Below are positions 1 through 8,534 of a stretch of 64,000 nt of DNA, one piece after another. This DNA comes from Simiduia sp. 21SJ11W-1. GTDB taxonomy: Bacteria; Pseudomonadota; Gammaproteobacteria; Pseudomonadales; Cellvibrionaceae. The position numbers were made by a program, and so were the translations under genes. The notes beneath the pieces were generated by a model. It was not told the origin of the DNA. It did not search any database and was given only the letters and a program-made list of their open reading frames with translations. Each line of letters begins with the position of its first letter. Position 1 is the stretch's first letter. The stretch is from the NCBI RefSeq assembly GCF_024138675.1, contig NZ_CP090959.1:3522001-3586000 (forward strand). The letters run 5' to 3'.

Positions 1-400
1 GCGAGGCGTGATTGAGTTTGTCTTCAAACACTGCATCGCCTTTTTCAACCAACGCGTTAATCACGCCAACATTGGCCATGTAACCGGTTGAGAAAATGAG
101 CGCGCGCGCGCGCCCGGTAAAGGCCGCCAGCTCTTGTTCCAATGCGTGATGTTCGTGCGAGTGGCCGCACACCAAATGCGAGGCGCCGCTGCCCACGCCG
201 TAGCGTTCGGCGGCCTGAATAAAGGCGCGCTTAACCTCGGGGTGATTGGCAAGGCCCAGATAATCGTTGGCGCAAAAGGCCAGTGCCGGGCGCCCGTCAA
301 CGGTGACGTTAGGCTGTTGGGGCGAGCCCAGTTCGCGCCGCGTGCGGTATAGATCCGCCGCCCGGCGGCGCGCCAGCTGCTCGCTTAACCACTCGTGCAT
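1..400 (-). CDS. bioF: 8-amino-7-oxononanoate synthase BioF, 5' part only
   Basis: PLP-dependent enzyme that condenses pimeloyl-ACP (or -CoA) with alanine in biotin synthesis. Reading the minus strand from the ATG at 400 gives about 133 residues that stay open to the window edge. They include [24 protein letters not shown] and the [11 protein letters not shown] stretch typical of BioF. The C-terminal half with the PLP lysine lies outside the window. The start is 6 bp after the bioB stop, with a TAAGG ribosome-binding sequence overlapping that stop, so the two genes form an operon (bioB then bioF). The family call is firm. Confidence 0.93.
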   Translation of the reverse strand, partial: MHEWLSEQLARRRAADLYRTRRELGSPQQPNVTVDGRPALAFCANDYLGLANHPEVKRAFIQAAERYGVGSGASHLVCGHSHEHHALEQELAAFTGRARALIFSTGYMANVGVINALVEKGDAVFEDKLNHAS

Positions 401-406
401 GGCGCC

Positions 407-1465
407 TTACTTGGCGGCGTCGTAGAAGAACTGATCGTTGTGGCTGGCTTCCAATGCCTGATACACCGCGGCTTCTTGTTCTTGCTCGTCTTGGTGAATC
501 TCGTAAGACTCCTGGTGAATACCCAGGCGCTTGAACAGCTGGCGGTCTTTGCTGGCCTCGGGGTTGGGTGTGGTGAGCAATTTTTCGCCGTAGAAAATGG
601 AGTTGGCACCGGCTAAAAAGGCCATGGCCTGCATTTGCTCGTTCATGTCTTCGCGCCCGGCAGATAACCGCACGTGGGATTTCGGCATCATGATGCGCGC
701 AACGGCAATGGTGCGAATAAAATCGAAGGGGTCTAAATCGGCCTGCTCGGCCAGCGGCGTGCCCTCTACCTTCACCAGCATATTAACCGGCACAGATTCC
801 GGGTGCTCGGCCATGTTGGCCAGCTGGATCAACAGGCCCGCACGGTCGCCCTCTTCTTCACCCATGCCCACAATGCCGCCGCAGCATACTTTCATGCCCG
901 CTTTGCGCACGTTAGCCAGGGTTTCCAGGCGGTCTTGATAGGTGCGGGTGGTGATGATGTCGCCGTAGAACTCGGGCGAGGTATCGAGGTTGTGGTTGTA
1001 GTAATCCAGCCCCGCCTCGGCCAGGCCCTTGGCCTGATCTTCGTTCAGCATGCCGAGCGTCATACAGGTTTCAAGCCCCAGCGCCTTCACGCCTTTAACC
1101 ATATCGGTCACGTAGGGCATGTCTTTGCCCTTGGGGGAACGCCAGGCCGCGCCCATGCAGAAGCGGGTGGCGCCGCTGGCTTTGGCCGCGCGCGCTTCTT
1201 CTATCACCTTCTCCACCTTCATGAGCTTTTCGCGCTCAAGGCCAGTGTCGTAGCGGGCCGATTGGGGGCAGTAGGCGCAGTCTTCCGGGCAGGCGCCGGT
1301 TTTGATAGAGCACAGGGTGCTCACCTGTACCTGATTGGGGTCAAAGAAGGTGCGGTGCACCGTTTGTGCCTGGTACATCAAATCGGCAAACGGCAACTGA
1401 AACAACGCCAGAACTTCTGCGCGGGTCCAGTCGTGGCGAATGGGGGTATTGGCCTGGGCACTCAT
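407..1465 (-). CDS. bioB: Biotin synthase BioB
   Basis: Radical-SAM enzyme that inserts sulfur into dethiobiotin, the last step of biotin synthesis. It has 352 residues, the normal length. The radical-SAM cysteine motif is visible near residue 57 ([11 protein letters not shown]), followed by the [2Fe-2S]-side sequences [32 protein letters not shown] and the C-terminal [26 protein letters not shown]. It is the first gene of a minus-strand bioB-bioF operon whose promoter lies in the 107-bp gap to divergent comF, where a BirA-like palindrome is found. The product would support the biotin enzymes encoded by liuB/liuD and accB/accC in this window. Confidence 0.98.
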   Translation of the reverse strand: MSAQANTPIRHDWTRAEVLALFQLPFADLMYQAQTVHRTFFDPNQVQVSTLCSIKTGACPEDCAYCPQSARYDTGLEREKLMKVEKVIEEARAAKASGATRFCMGAAWRSPKGKDMPYVTDMVKGVKALGLETCMTLGMLNEDQAKGLAEAGLDYYNHNLDTSPEFYGDIITTRTYQDRLETLANVRKAGMKVCCGGIVGMGEEEGDRAGLLIQLANMAEHPESVPVNMLVKVEGTPLAEQADLDPFDFIRTIAVARIMMPKSHVRLSAGREDMNEQMQAMAFLAGANSIFYGEKLLTTPNPEASKDRQLFKRLGIHQESYEIHQDEQEQEAAVYQALEASHNDQFFYDAAK

Positions 1466-1521
1466 GGGCTATTCTCTGTATCAATCGGAGTTGGCGGGCA
1501 TTGTCTTGCGTGGCCCTGGCG

Positions 1522-1553
1522 CTGTCAACCAAATTGGATTTTCCGGTTAACTA
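1522..1553. promoter_or_regulatory. Probable BirA operator (bioO) between bioB and comF
   Basis: The half-sites CTGTCAACC and GGTTAACTA face each other across a 14-bp spacer. They match the gammaproteobacterial BirA operator pattern (about TTGTAAACC, 14-16 bp, GGTTTACAA) with two mismatches in each half-site. The site lies in the divergent bioB/comF gap, 57 bp upstream of the bioB start, where a repressor bound to biotinyl-AMP would act. The sequence is direct; the regulator is inferred. BirA itself is not in the window. Confidence 0.6.
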
Positions 1554-1572
1554 ATCCCACAGGAGCGCACGG

Positions 1573-2292
1573 ATGCCGCCCTTACTACCCCTTTTTGCCC
1601 ACAGGCTCGCCCACGCTCTGCAACAGCAAATCTGCCGCCTGCCCAGCCGCTGCCTGCTGTGCAGTGCCCAGAGCTGCGGCCTGTTATGCGCCCATTGCGC
1701 CGACGAGCTACCCGTGAACCTGGGCGCTTGCCCGCGCTGCGCGCTGCCCCAGTGCCAATTCACCGAGTGCCCCAACTGCCAAAAGCACCCACCCGCCTTT
1801 GCCAAAGCGGTGGCCCCCTACAGCTACCAGGCCCCCTTGGCGGGCCTGATCAACCGCTGGAAACACCGGGGCGACCAGCGGTTGCTGCCGTTTCTGGCCC
1901 CGCAGCTGCTGGGCTACCTGCGCGCTGCCTATGCACACGACGATTGGCCCCAGCGGCTGGTGCCAGTGCCGGTTTCCACCGCCAAACGCATGCAGCGCGG
2001 CTTCAATCAAACGGAGCAACTGGCCCGGTGCCTTGGCGGCGCACTGGGCATTGGTGCCACAGCCACACTGCTTGGGCGCCGACAGGGGCAAAGCCAGCAG
2101 GGCCTTGGGCGGCGGGCGCGGCTCAAGAACCTGCAACAGCAGTTTTACATCACAGGCCCGGCACCGGCGGCGCACCTGGCGCTGGTAGACGACGTGATGA
2201 CCACCGGCGCCACGGCGGCCACTTTGGCGAAGATCCTGCAAGATGCTGGCGCGAAGCGGGTGGATATCTGGATGATCGCGCGCACACCGTGA
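1573..2292 (+). CDS. comF: ComF family phosphoribosyltransferase-like protein
   Basis: 239 residues. The N-terminal half carries paired zinc-finger-type cysteines (CLLC, CAHC, CPRC and CPNC between about residues 30 and 75). The C-terminal half has the phosphoribosyltransferase PRPP loop LVDDVMTTGATA near residue 208. ComF/GntX proteins are linked to DNA uptake and to use of external DNA, though the biochemical reaction is unsettled. The start is supported by AGGAG at 1561-1565. The gene is divergent from bioB, an arrangement common in gammaproteobacteria (gntX/comF beside bio genes). No partner competence genes are adjacent. Confidence 0.9.
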   Translation: MPPLLPLFAHRLAHALQQQICRLPSRCLLCSAQSCGLLCAHCADELPVNLGACPRCALPQCQFTECPNCQKHPPAFAKAVAPYSYQAPLAGLINRWKHRGDQRLLPFLAPQLLGYLRAAYAHDDWPQRLVPVPVSTAKRMQRGFNQTEQLARCLGGALGIGATATLLGRRQGQSQQGLGRRARLKNLQQQFYITGPAPAAHLALVDDVMTTGATAATLAKILQDAGAKRVDIWMIARTP

Positions 2293-2479
2293 CTCACAGG
2301 TCAGCCGAAAATGGCCAAAGCGCCCACAGCAGAAATCCAGAACACCAAGATCATCGCGCCCTGCAACTGGACTGGCCGCACGCCTTGGGCGACAATTTTC
2401 GACCATAACCCTAGCGGTGGCCGATCACTGGCCACCCCGGCACGCCCATCGGGCAGACGCAATTCACAGGCAGTATCTT

Positions 2480-3607
2480 ATGAGCACCCCATCTATTGTC
2501 ATCAGCGGCAGCGGCCTCTGGACCCCAAGCCACAGCATCACCAACGAAGAACTGGTTGAGGCCTACAACCGCTGGGCCGACAAATACAACGCCCAGCACG
2601 CCGATGCCATTGCCGCAGGCGACCTGGAGGCCAAGCCCCACTCAAGCGCCGAGTTCATCGAGAAGGCCTCGGGCATCAAGAGCCGCTATGTGCTCGAAAA
2701 AGAAGGCATCTGCGATGTAGACCGCATGACGCCCCGCATTGCCCCGCGCGCCGACGACGAGCTGAGCCACCAGGCCGAGATGGCACTCGCGGCGGCTAAA
2801 AAAGCGCTAGAGGCTGCCAACAAAACGCCCGAAGACATAGACGCCGTGATTGTGTCTTGCGCCTACACCCAGCGCTCATACCCCGCCATAGCCATTGAAG
2901 TGCAGGCGGCACTGGGCATTGCAGGTTACGGTTTCGATATGCTGGTGGCCTGCTCGGCCGCCACCTTCGGCCTGCACCGCGCCTACGACGCCGTGGCCGC
3001 AGGCTCTGCGCGCGCGGTGTTGGTGATCAACCCGGAGCTCACCTCACCACAATTAAACTTTACCGACCGCGACAGCCACTTCATTTTTGGCGACGTGGCC
3101 ACCGCCATGGTGATTGAGCGCGCCGACACCTGCACCAGCGCGCACAGCTACGACATTCTGAACATCAAAGCGGTTACCAGCTACTCCAACAACATCCGCT
3201 CAAACTTCGGCTACACCGCCCGCGCCCACGACACAGAGCCCTTCGGCGCCGACAACCTGTTTCACCAAAATGGCCGCAAGGTGTTCAAGGAAGTATGCCC
3301 TATGGCTGCCGAACACATGAGCAGCCAGCTTGAGAGCCTGGGGCTCAGCACCCAGGATGTGCGCCGCTGGTGGTTGCACCAGGCCAACATCAACATGAAC
3401 ACATTGATTGTGAAAAAGCTCTTGGGCCGCGATGCCAGCGCCGATGAAGCACCCGTGGTGCTGGATCGCTACGCCAATACCGCCTCGGCGGGCTCGCTGA
3501 TCGCCTTTAATTTGCACCACGAAGACCTGACAGCCGGCGACACCGGCGTGCTCTGCTCGTTCGGCGCAGGCTACTCCATCGGCAGCCTGGTGTTGCGCAA
3601 GCGCTAA
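2480..3607 (+). CDS. Beta-ketoacyl-ACP synthase III family protein (FabH-like, long form)
   Basis: Thiolase-fold condensing enzyme of 375 residues from the ATG at 2480. An upstream in-frame start at 2417 lacks family similarity and was not used. The catalytic triad is visible: Cys in [10 protein letters not shown], His in [10 protein letters not shown] and Asn in ANTASAGS. It is longer than housekeeping FabH (about 317 residues), with an N-terminal insertion. It resembles the Pseudomonas PA3286-type FabH-like proteins that use acyl-CoA primers, so it may feed beta-oxidation intermediates into fatty acid synthesis. That role is inferred. It stands alone, with 187 bp upstream and 266 bp downstream non-coding. 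Confidence 0.85.
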   Translation: MSTPSIVISGSGLWTPSHSITNEELVEAYNRWADKYNAQHADAIAAGDLEAKPHSSAEFIEKASGIKSRYVLEKEGICDVDRMTPRIAPRADDELSHQAEMALAAAKKALEAANKTPEDIDAVIVSCAYTQRSYPAIAIEVQAALGIAGYGFDMLVACSAATFGLHRAYDAVAAGSARAVLVINPELTSPQLNFTDRDSHFIFGDVATAMVIERADTCTSAHSYDILNIKAVTSYSNNIRSNFGYTARAHDTEPFGADNLFHQNGRKVFKEVCPMAAEHMSSQLESLGLSTQDVRRWWLHQANINMNTLIVKKLLGRDASADEAPVVLDRYANTASAGSLIAFNLHHEDLTAGDTGVLCSFGAGYSIGSLVLRKR

Positions 3608-3873
3608 CCACTGCCTGCCAGTGCAAGCCGGGCCGCCGCCTTGCACTGGATTGCCCCCTGATCAGCCTCGCAACACTGCCCTTCGAACAACACGCTGCCC
3701 GCAACCGCCAAGAATCTGCACGGCGCCAAGCTCTAAAACGGCAAAAAGAAACCTGCCAATCCCGCATTCGCACGCCGTTTCCCATTACACTGGCCCGCAG
3801 CAAACATCGCACAGCGCGACAACCGCGGCCAACCAATGGCCCTAATCGCCCCCGGGCACACAACAGGCTCACT

Positions 3874-4854
3874 ATGACCCAACCCCACCCCTTTGCCCGC
3901 TTGACCCCCGATGCCGTGATGGACGCCGTGGAGTCTACCGGCCGGCTTACCGATGCACGGGTATTTGCCCTCAACAGCTATGAAAACCGCGTCTACCAGG
4001 TGGGCATTGAGGGCGAGCAGCCGCTCATTGCCAAGTTTTACCGGCCCGACCGCTGGAGCCGCGAGCAGATTCTTGAAGAGCACCAGTTCACCCAGGAGCT
4101 GGCCGAGGCCGGCCTGTCGGTGGTGCCACCACTGGCCGACGCCGCAGGCCTCACCCTGCACCCCTTTGACGGCTTCGAATTTGCACTGTTTCGCCGCCAG
4201 GGCGGCCACGCGCCGGAACTTGAGAACTTCGACCACCTGCAAGCGCTCGGGCGGGCGCTCGGGCGGCTGCACACAGTGGGCGCTGCCCGCGCCTTCAATG
4301 CCCGCCCGGCACTTGATATCCAAAGCTACGGCTACGACGCCGTGGCCCTGCTGACCGAGGGCTTTATGCCAAAGTCGCTGCTGCCCGCCTACACCAGCCT
4401 GTGCCGCGATTTACTGGCCGGCATAGAGGCCACCTTTGCCAACTTCACGCCACGGCAGATCCGCCTGCATGGCGATTGCCACCCGGGCAATATTCTCTGG
4501 CGCGACGATACGCCGCATCTGGTGGATTTCGACGATGCGCGCACCGGCCCTGCCGTGCAAGACATCTGGATGCTGCTGTCGGGCGATCGCCAGCAGCAAC
4601 TTGCCCAGCTCTCTGAAATTGTGGAGGGCTATGAGCTGTTTGGTGAATTCGACCCGCGCGAGCTACAGTTCATTGAAGCCCTGCGCAGCCTGCGCATCAT
4701 GCATTACAGTGCGTGGCTCGCGAAGCGCTGGCACGACCCGGCCTTCCCCATGGCGTTCCCCTGGTTTAACAGCGAGCGCTACTGGGCCGAACACATACTA
4801 GAGTTACGGGAGCAATTGGCAGCCCTGCAAGAGGAGCCCCTGCGGTTATTCTGA
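3874..4854 (+). CDS. srkA: Stress response serine/threonine kinase SrkA (YihE)
   Basis: 326 residues with a choline-kinase/aminoglycoside-phosphotransferase fold. The catalytic loop HGDCHPGNILW sits near residue 199, followed by the metal-binding LVDFDDA near residue 217; both are diagnostic of the family. The length matches E. coli SrkA (328). SrkA phosphorylates protein Ser/Thr and protects against stress-induced death in E. coli. The next gene starts 2 bp after the stop, so the two are probably co-transcribed. Confidence 0.92.
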   Translation: MTQPHPFARLTPDAVMDAVESTGRLTDARVFALNSYENRVYQVGIEGEQPLIAKFYRPDRWSREQILEEHQFTQELAEAGLSVVPPLADAAGLTLHPFDGFEFALFRRQGGHAPELENFDHLQALGRALGRLHTVGAARAFNARPALDIQSYGYDAVALLTEGFMPKSLLPAYTSLCRDLLAGIEATFANFTPRQIRLHGDCHPGNILWRDDTPHLVDFDDARTGPAVQDIWMLLSGDRQQQLAQLSEIVEGYELFGEFDPRELQFIEALRSLRIMHYSAWLAKRWHDPAFPMAFPWFNSERYWAEHILELREQLAALQEEPLRLF

Positions 4855-4856
4855 CC

Positions 4857-5444
4857 ATGACGATCATCGCGGCCACCGCCGCCCACTGCCAGGCCATGGT
4901 GCCACTCGTGTACAGCTCGGGGCCGGTGGCCTTCGATTACGTGTTCCTGGCCGACGCCCCGGGCTTTCTGGCCAGCGCCCTGCCCGATGCCGAGGGCAGC
5001 TTTGGCCACCGCACCCACTTCGTGGCGCAATCCAAAACCGGGGTGGCGGCTACGGTGAGCCTGTTCCAACGCAGCGAGCACCTGCAACGCCAGAATGCCA
5101 ACATGGCGGCCATTGTATGCTGGGCCGGCTGGCGGGCACCGCTGGTACTGTTGCGCGGGCTCAAGGTTGAAAAGCTGATTCCCGCGCCGCCCGAGCACAG
5201 CCTGCACATCGCCCACCTGGCCGTAGCTCCCGACAGCCAGGGCCAAGGCCTGGGCACCCGGCTGCTGGATTTTGCCAGCGAGCGGGCGCACGCCCTGGGC
5301 CTTGGCCAGCTGAGCCTCGATGTGGCGGCCAGCAACCCGCGCGCCGAAGCCCTCTACCGCCGCTATGGCTTTACCCTGCACGAGCACCGCACAAGCCAAA
5401 TACCGGGCCTTGCCGATCACAGCACCCTGATCAAAGCCCTTTAA
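4857..5444 (+). CDS. GNAT family N-acetyltransferase
   Basis: 195 residues. The acetyl-CoA-binding motif A is visible as LAVAPDSQGQGLGTRLL near residue 122, followed by the motif B region NPRAEALYRRYGF. The N-terminal half is less conserved and its substrate cannot be deduced. The start codon lies 2 bp after the srkA stop, which suggests translational coupling in a srkA-GNAT operon. No more specific function is assigned. Confidence 0.85.
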   Translation: MTIIAATAAHCQAMVPLVYSSGPVAFDYVFLADAPGFLASALPDAEGSFGHRTHFVAQSKTGVAATVSLFQRSEHLQRQNANMAAIVCWAGWRAPLVLLRGLKVEKLIPAPPEHSLHIAHLAVAPDSQGQGLGTRLLDFASERAHALGLGQLSLDVAASNPRAEALYRRYGFTLHEHRTSQIPGLADHSTLIKAL

Positions 5445-5533
5445 CCCGCACCAGGCGCGGCTAGTCACCGCGGGTCTTTGCCGACAGCCGTTACACAGGC
5501 CATAATAGGCCTTTCGCTTGCACGAGGTTTGCC

Positions 5534-6370
5534 ATGAAGCCATTATCGTTGGCCACGCCCGCCGCCAACTCCACAGACCCGGTGTGGACGCGCATCTGCG
5601 AGCAAACCCGTGCCCAGGCCGACGAAGAGCCCATATTGGCCTCGTTCCTGCACGCCACCATCCTCAACCACGACACCTTCGAGGCCGCCCTCAGTTTTCA
5701 CCTGGCCAACAAGCTAGACAGCCCCATGGCCCCGGCCATGATGGTGCGCGAAGTGATTACCGAAGCCCTGGCCCACACCCCGGCCATCGCCGAGGCCGCC
5801 CGCGCCGACCTGTTCGCCATCGACACCCGCGATTCCGCCTGCTGTTCGCTGGCGGCGCCGTTTTTGTACTACAAAGGCTTTCATGCGCTGCAGAGTTACC
5901 GCTTTGCCCACTGGCTGTGGGGGCAGGGGCGCAGGTCACTGGCATTGTTTTTGCAAAATCGTATCTCGCAGGTATTCGCCGTAGACATCCATCCGGCGGC
6001 GCGCATCGGCAAGGGCATCATGCTCGATCACGCCACCGGCATTGTGATTGGCGAAACCGCCGTGGTGGAAGACAACGTCTCTATCATGCAGTCGGTCACC
6101 CTGGGCGGCACCGGCAAGGAATCCGGCGACCGGCACCCCAAGGTGCGCCAGGGCGTGCTGATCAGCGCCGGGGCCACGGTACTTGGCAACATTGAAATTG
6201 GCGAAGGCGCGAAGATCGGCGCCGGCAGCGTTGTGCTTAAAGCCGTAGCCCCGCACACCACCGTGGCCGGCGTGCCGGCGGTGCTGGTGGGCCGCTGCCT
6301 GACGGAGTCGCCTGCGCTAGACATGAATCACGAGCTGGCCTGCCAGGGTGATTGCCCAGAGAATAGCTGA
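5534..6370 (+). CDS. cysE: Serine O-acetyltransferase CysE
   Basis: Makes O-acetyl-L-serine from serine and acetyl-CoA, the first step of cysteine synthesis. It has 278 residues, close to E. coli CysE (273): an N-terminal helical domain followed by left-handed beta-helix hexapeptide repeats (IHPAARIGKGI, LDHATGIVIGET, VSIMQSVTLGGTG, GAKIGAGSVVL). The catalytic His-Asp region FAVDIHPAARIG and the TLGGTGKESGDRHPK loop are present. GAGG precedes the ATG. It stands alone. Confidence 0.96.
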   Translation: MKPLSLATPAANSTDPVWTRICEQTRAQADEEPILASFLHATILNHDTFEAALSFHLANKLDSPMAPAMMVREVITEALAHTPAIAEAARADLFAIDTRDSACCSLAAPFLYYKGFHALQSYRFAHWLWGQGRRSLALFLQNRISQVFAVDIHPAARIGKGIMLDHATGIVIGETAVVEDNVSIMQSVTLGGTGKESGDRHPKVRQGVLISAGATVLGNIEIGEGAKIGAGSVVLKAVAPHTTVAGVPAVLVGRCLTESPALDMNHELACQGDCPENS

Positions 6371-6622
6371 CGCCTTATTCATTTTTCGGTACTATCGTGC
6401 AGCACGAAAGACCACAGAAAATTGAGGGATGTTAACGGCAGGCCCTTGGCATTGACATTACAATGGCCGGGTTTTCTGCGTTGCCGGCGCCCTGTGGCAA
6501 TTGCGCTGCCAACGAAGTGGTTATAAAGAGCGAGCACCAATAAAAAAACACCAGGAAGTCATCGGGCAGAGTGTGGTTGCGCTCCCTATACTTCTCTCAT
6601 GGACGAATAAAAAGTAGCACTC

Positions 6623-8380
6623 ATGAGTTCTGACGAAACCTTAGCACCCCTGCTTGGCCGGCTTAAGCTGCCTGCCCAAACCCTAGAGAAACTGGGGTTT
6701 TGCCACGGCACCAAGGCCGCCGACGTCAAGGCGTGGGCGGAATCCCTGCCCGCCACGCGCGTCAGCTTTACCAGCGTACAGCTCTACACCGCGCTGCCGG
6801 ACATCGCTCGCCTGAAAATCGACCCAATCAACCGGCTCGAAATGCTCGAAGGCGTGCGCCCCTACGTGCAACAGTGCATTCAGGGCCTGGGCCGCAACTT
6901 TTTGAATCAGCCCATTATTCTGCCCGAGGGCGCCGTTAAAACCGCCATTGTGGCCCAGGCCCTGCAAAAGCACCTCACCAACAGCTACCTGGTGGTGGTG
7001 CGCGATCTTGCCAAAAGCAAGCCCAAAGCCAGCCAACTGGCGCAATTCGATCTCGCCCTGCAGCGCGCCATGAATGGCCTGGCACTGATGGTGATGCGCG
7101 GCTACCAACTCTACACGCCCGTGCCCAATGGCGTTTGGGTGGAGCTACACACCCTGTATCAAATCGCCAAGCTCTATGAACGCGAGCACTCGCTGGTGGC
7201 CGACAACCGGCTCGAATATGTGCCCGCCATGCAGCTGGAGCACACCTACCTGCGCGCGCTGCTCTTGGCCTGTGCACGCCCCAACCAGATGCGCCAACAG
7301 GAGGTGCAGCACACCTTTGATGCACTGGAGCTGTGGGTGCCACTGGTAGACATGCACGCAGAAGCAAGCGATAGCCGCCTGTTCGCGGTAGACCCGCACG
7401 ACGATATTCCACCGGTATACAAAGACCGGTTGCACGCCAATGACCCAGCAGCGGTCTTTGAGCTGGGCCTGGAAGAGCTCGTAACCGCCCTGCGGCGCCA
7501 GCTGGAAATCAAAGACGAAGACAACGCCATTGTGCGCATTCCCAACAACATGCCCTCGCAATTGGTGGAACACCTGTGCGCCAGCTGGTCGGTGATGCGC
7601 CAGCGCGCCTTTGAGCGCCGCCTCACCCAGGGCGAGCTGCAAGTGACCGTGGGCATGATCAACCTGCACTACCACAGTGCCAGCGAATTGGAGTTTGCCG
7701 ACTTCTTGAGCCGGCACGACACCAGCGCCCCCAAAGCCACGCCCGAGGCAGAAGAAGACCCCTTCGCCAACAGCGCCTCGGCCGGTGCCTTCGGCGCGCT
7801 GCCCACCATGGATTTCATTGAAGACTGGGATGAAGACGCCGAAGACGAGATTCAAATAGCGCCGGTGCATCACATCAAGATTGTGGACACCAGCCCCGGC
7901 GGCTACTGCCTGAACTGGAACGTAGACAGCATGGAAAAGCTGCGCGCGGGCGATTTGATCGGCGTGCGCGAACCGGGCCGGCTCAAGTGGGCCGTGGCCG
8001 CCGTGCGCTGGATCCGCCAAGCCGGCGGCACCACGGAGCTGGGCGTGCAGGTAATTGCTCCCCACGCCCAACCGAGCGCGGTTTCCATGCTGCAGGTCAC
8101 GGGCGAGAAAACACCCTACATGCGGGCGCTGAAAATCCAGCAGCTGAAATCGGTCAACCAACCCGCCACCATCATTACCGACAACCTGCCCTTTGTTGAA
8201 TACTGCAAAGTGCGCGTGCGCGATGCCGAGGGCGAAGGCCGCTACCAGCTCACCAAGCGATTGTTTGCCACTGGTTCTTTCAGCCAGTTTACCTACCGCG
8301 TGCTCGACGCCGGTAAACAGGAGAAAAAAGGCGCCACGCAAGGCCAGGAAGACTATTCTTCCGTATGGAAAGACAAATAA
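6623..8380 (+). CDS. Large protein with a C-terminal PilZ-like segment, upstream of fimX (PA4961-like)
   Basis: 585 residues, acidic, with no signal peptide or membrane segment. The N-terminal part is mostly helical, with no motif I can name. An acidic linker lies near residues 375-415. The C-terminal part holds IVDTSPGGYCLNW near residue 420 and GVREPGRLKWAVAAVRWIR near 445, which resembles the D/NxSxxG and basic elements of PilZ-type c-di-GMP-binding domains. It lies 154 bp upstream of the fimX homologue. In Pseudomonas a protein of similar size (PA4961) sits in the same fimX/serB neighbourhood. A role in c-di-GMP or pilus control is inferred from position and the PilZ-like segment. Confidence 0.6.
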   Translation: MSSDETLAPLLGRLKLPAQTLEKLGFCHGTKAADVKAWAESLPATRVSFTSVQLYTALPDIARLKIDPINRLEMLEGVRPYVQQCIQGLGRNFLNQPIILPEGAVKTAIVAQALQKHLTNSYLVVVRDLAKSKPKASQLAQFDLALQRAMNGLALMVMRGYQLYTPVPNGVWVELHTLYQIAKLYEREHSLVADNRLEYVPAMQLEHTYLRALLLACARPNQMRQQEVQHTFDALELWVPLVDMHAEASDSRLFAVDPHDDIPPVYKDRLHANDPAAVFELGLEELVTALRRQLEIKDEDNAIVRIPNNMPSQLVEHLCASWSVMRQRAFERRLTQGELQVTVGMINLHYHSASELEFADFLSRHDTSAPKATPEAEEDPFANSASAGAFGALPTMDFIEDWDEDAEDEIQIAPVHHIKIVDTSPGGYCLNWNVDSMEKLRAGDLIGVREPGRLKWAVAAVRWIRQAGGTTELGVQVIAPHAQPSAVSMLQVTGEKTPYMRALKIQQLKSVNQPATIITDNLPFVEYCKVRVRDAEGEGRYQLTKRLFATGSFSQFTYRVLDAGKQEKKGATQGQEDYSSVWKDK

Positions 8381-8534
8381 TTTGCAACGCCCAAAGAGGA
8401 AAAGCGGGAACCAGCACACAGTTCAATAAGCCCGCACCAGAGCGCCTGCGGCCTTAACTTGAGCCGCCACACAGATTACGTAATATGACTGGCTTGGTGC
8501 ACTCCGTCACCAGGACAAAGACTTAAAAGGCAAT

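Noticed and set aside
803-1717. 304-codon frame opposite bioB
   Set aside because: A shadow frame in GC-rich DNA; bioB on the other strand is certain.
2417-2479. Upstream extension of the FabH-like protein
   Set aside because: The extra 21 residues have no family similarity; the ATG at 2480 matches the family N-terminus.
7145-8419. 424-codon minus-strand frame opposite the PilZ-like gene
   Set aside because: Antisense shadow of a well-supported gene, with low-complexity translation.
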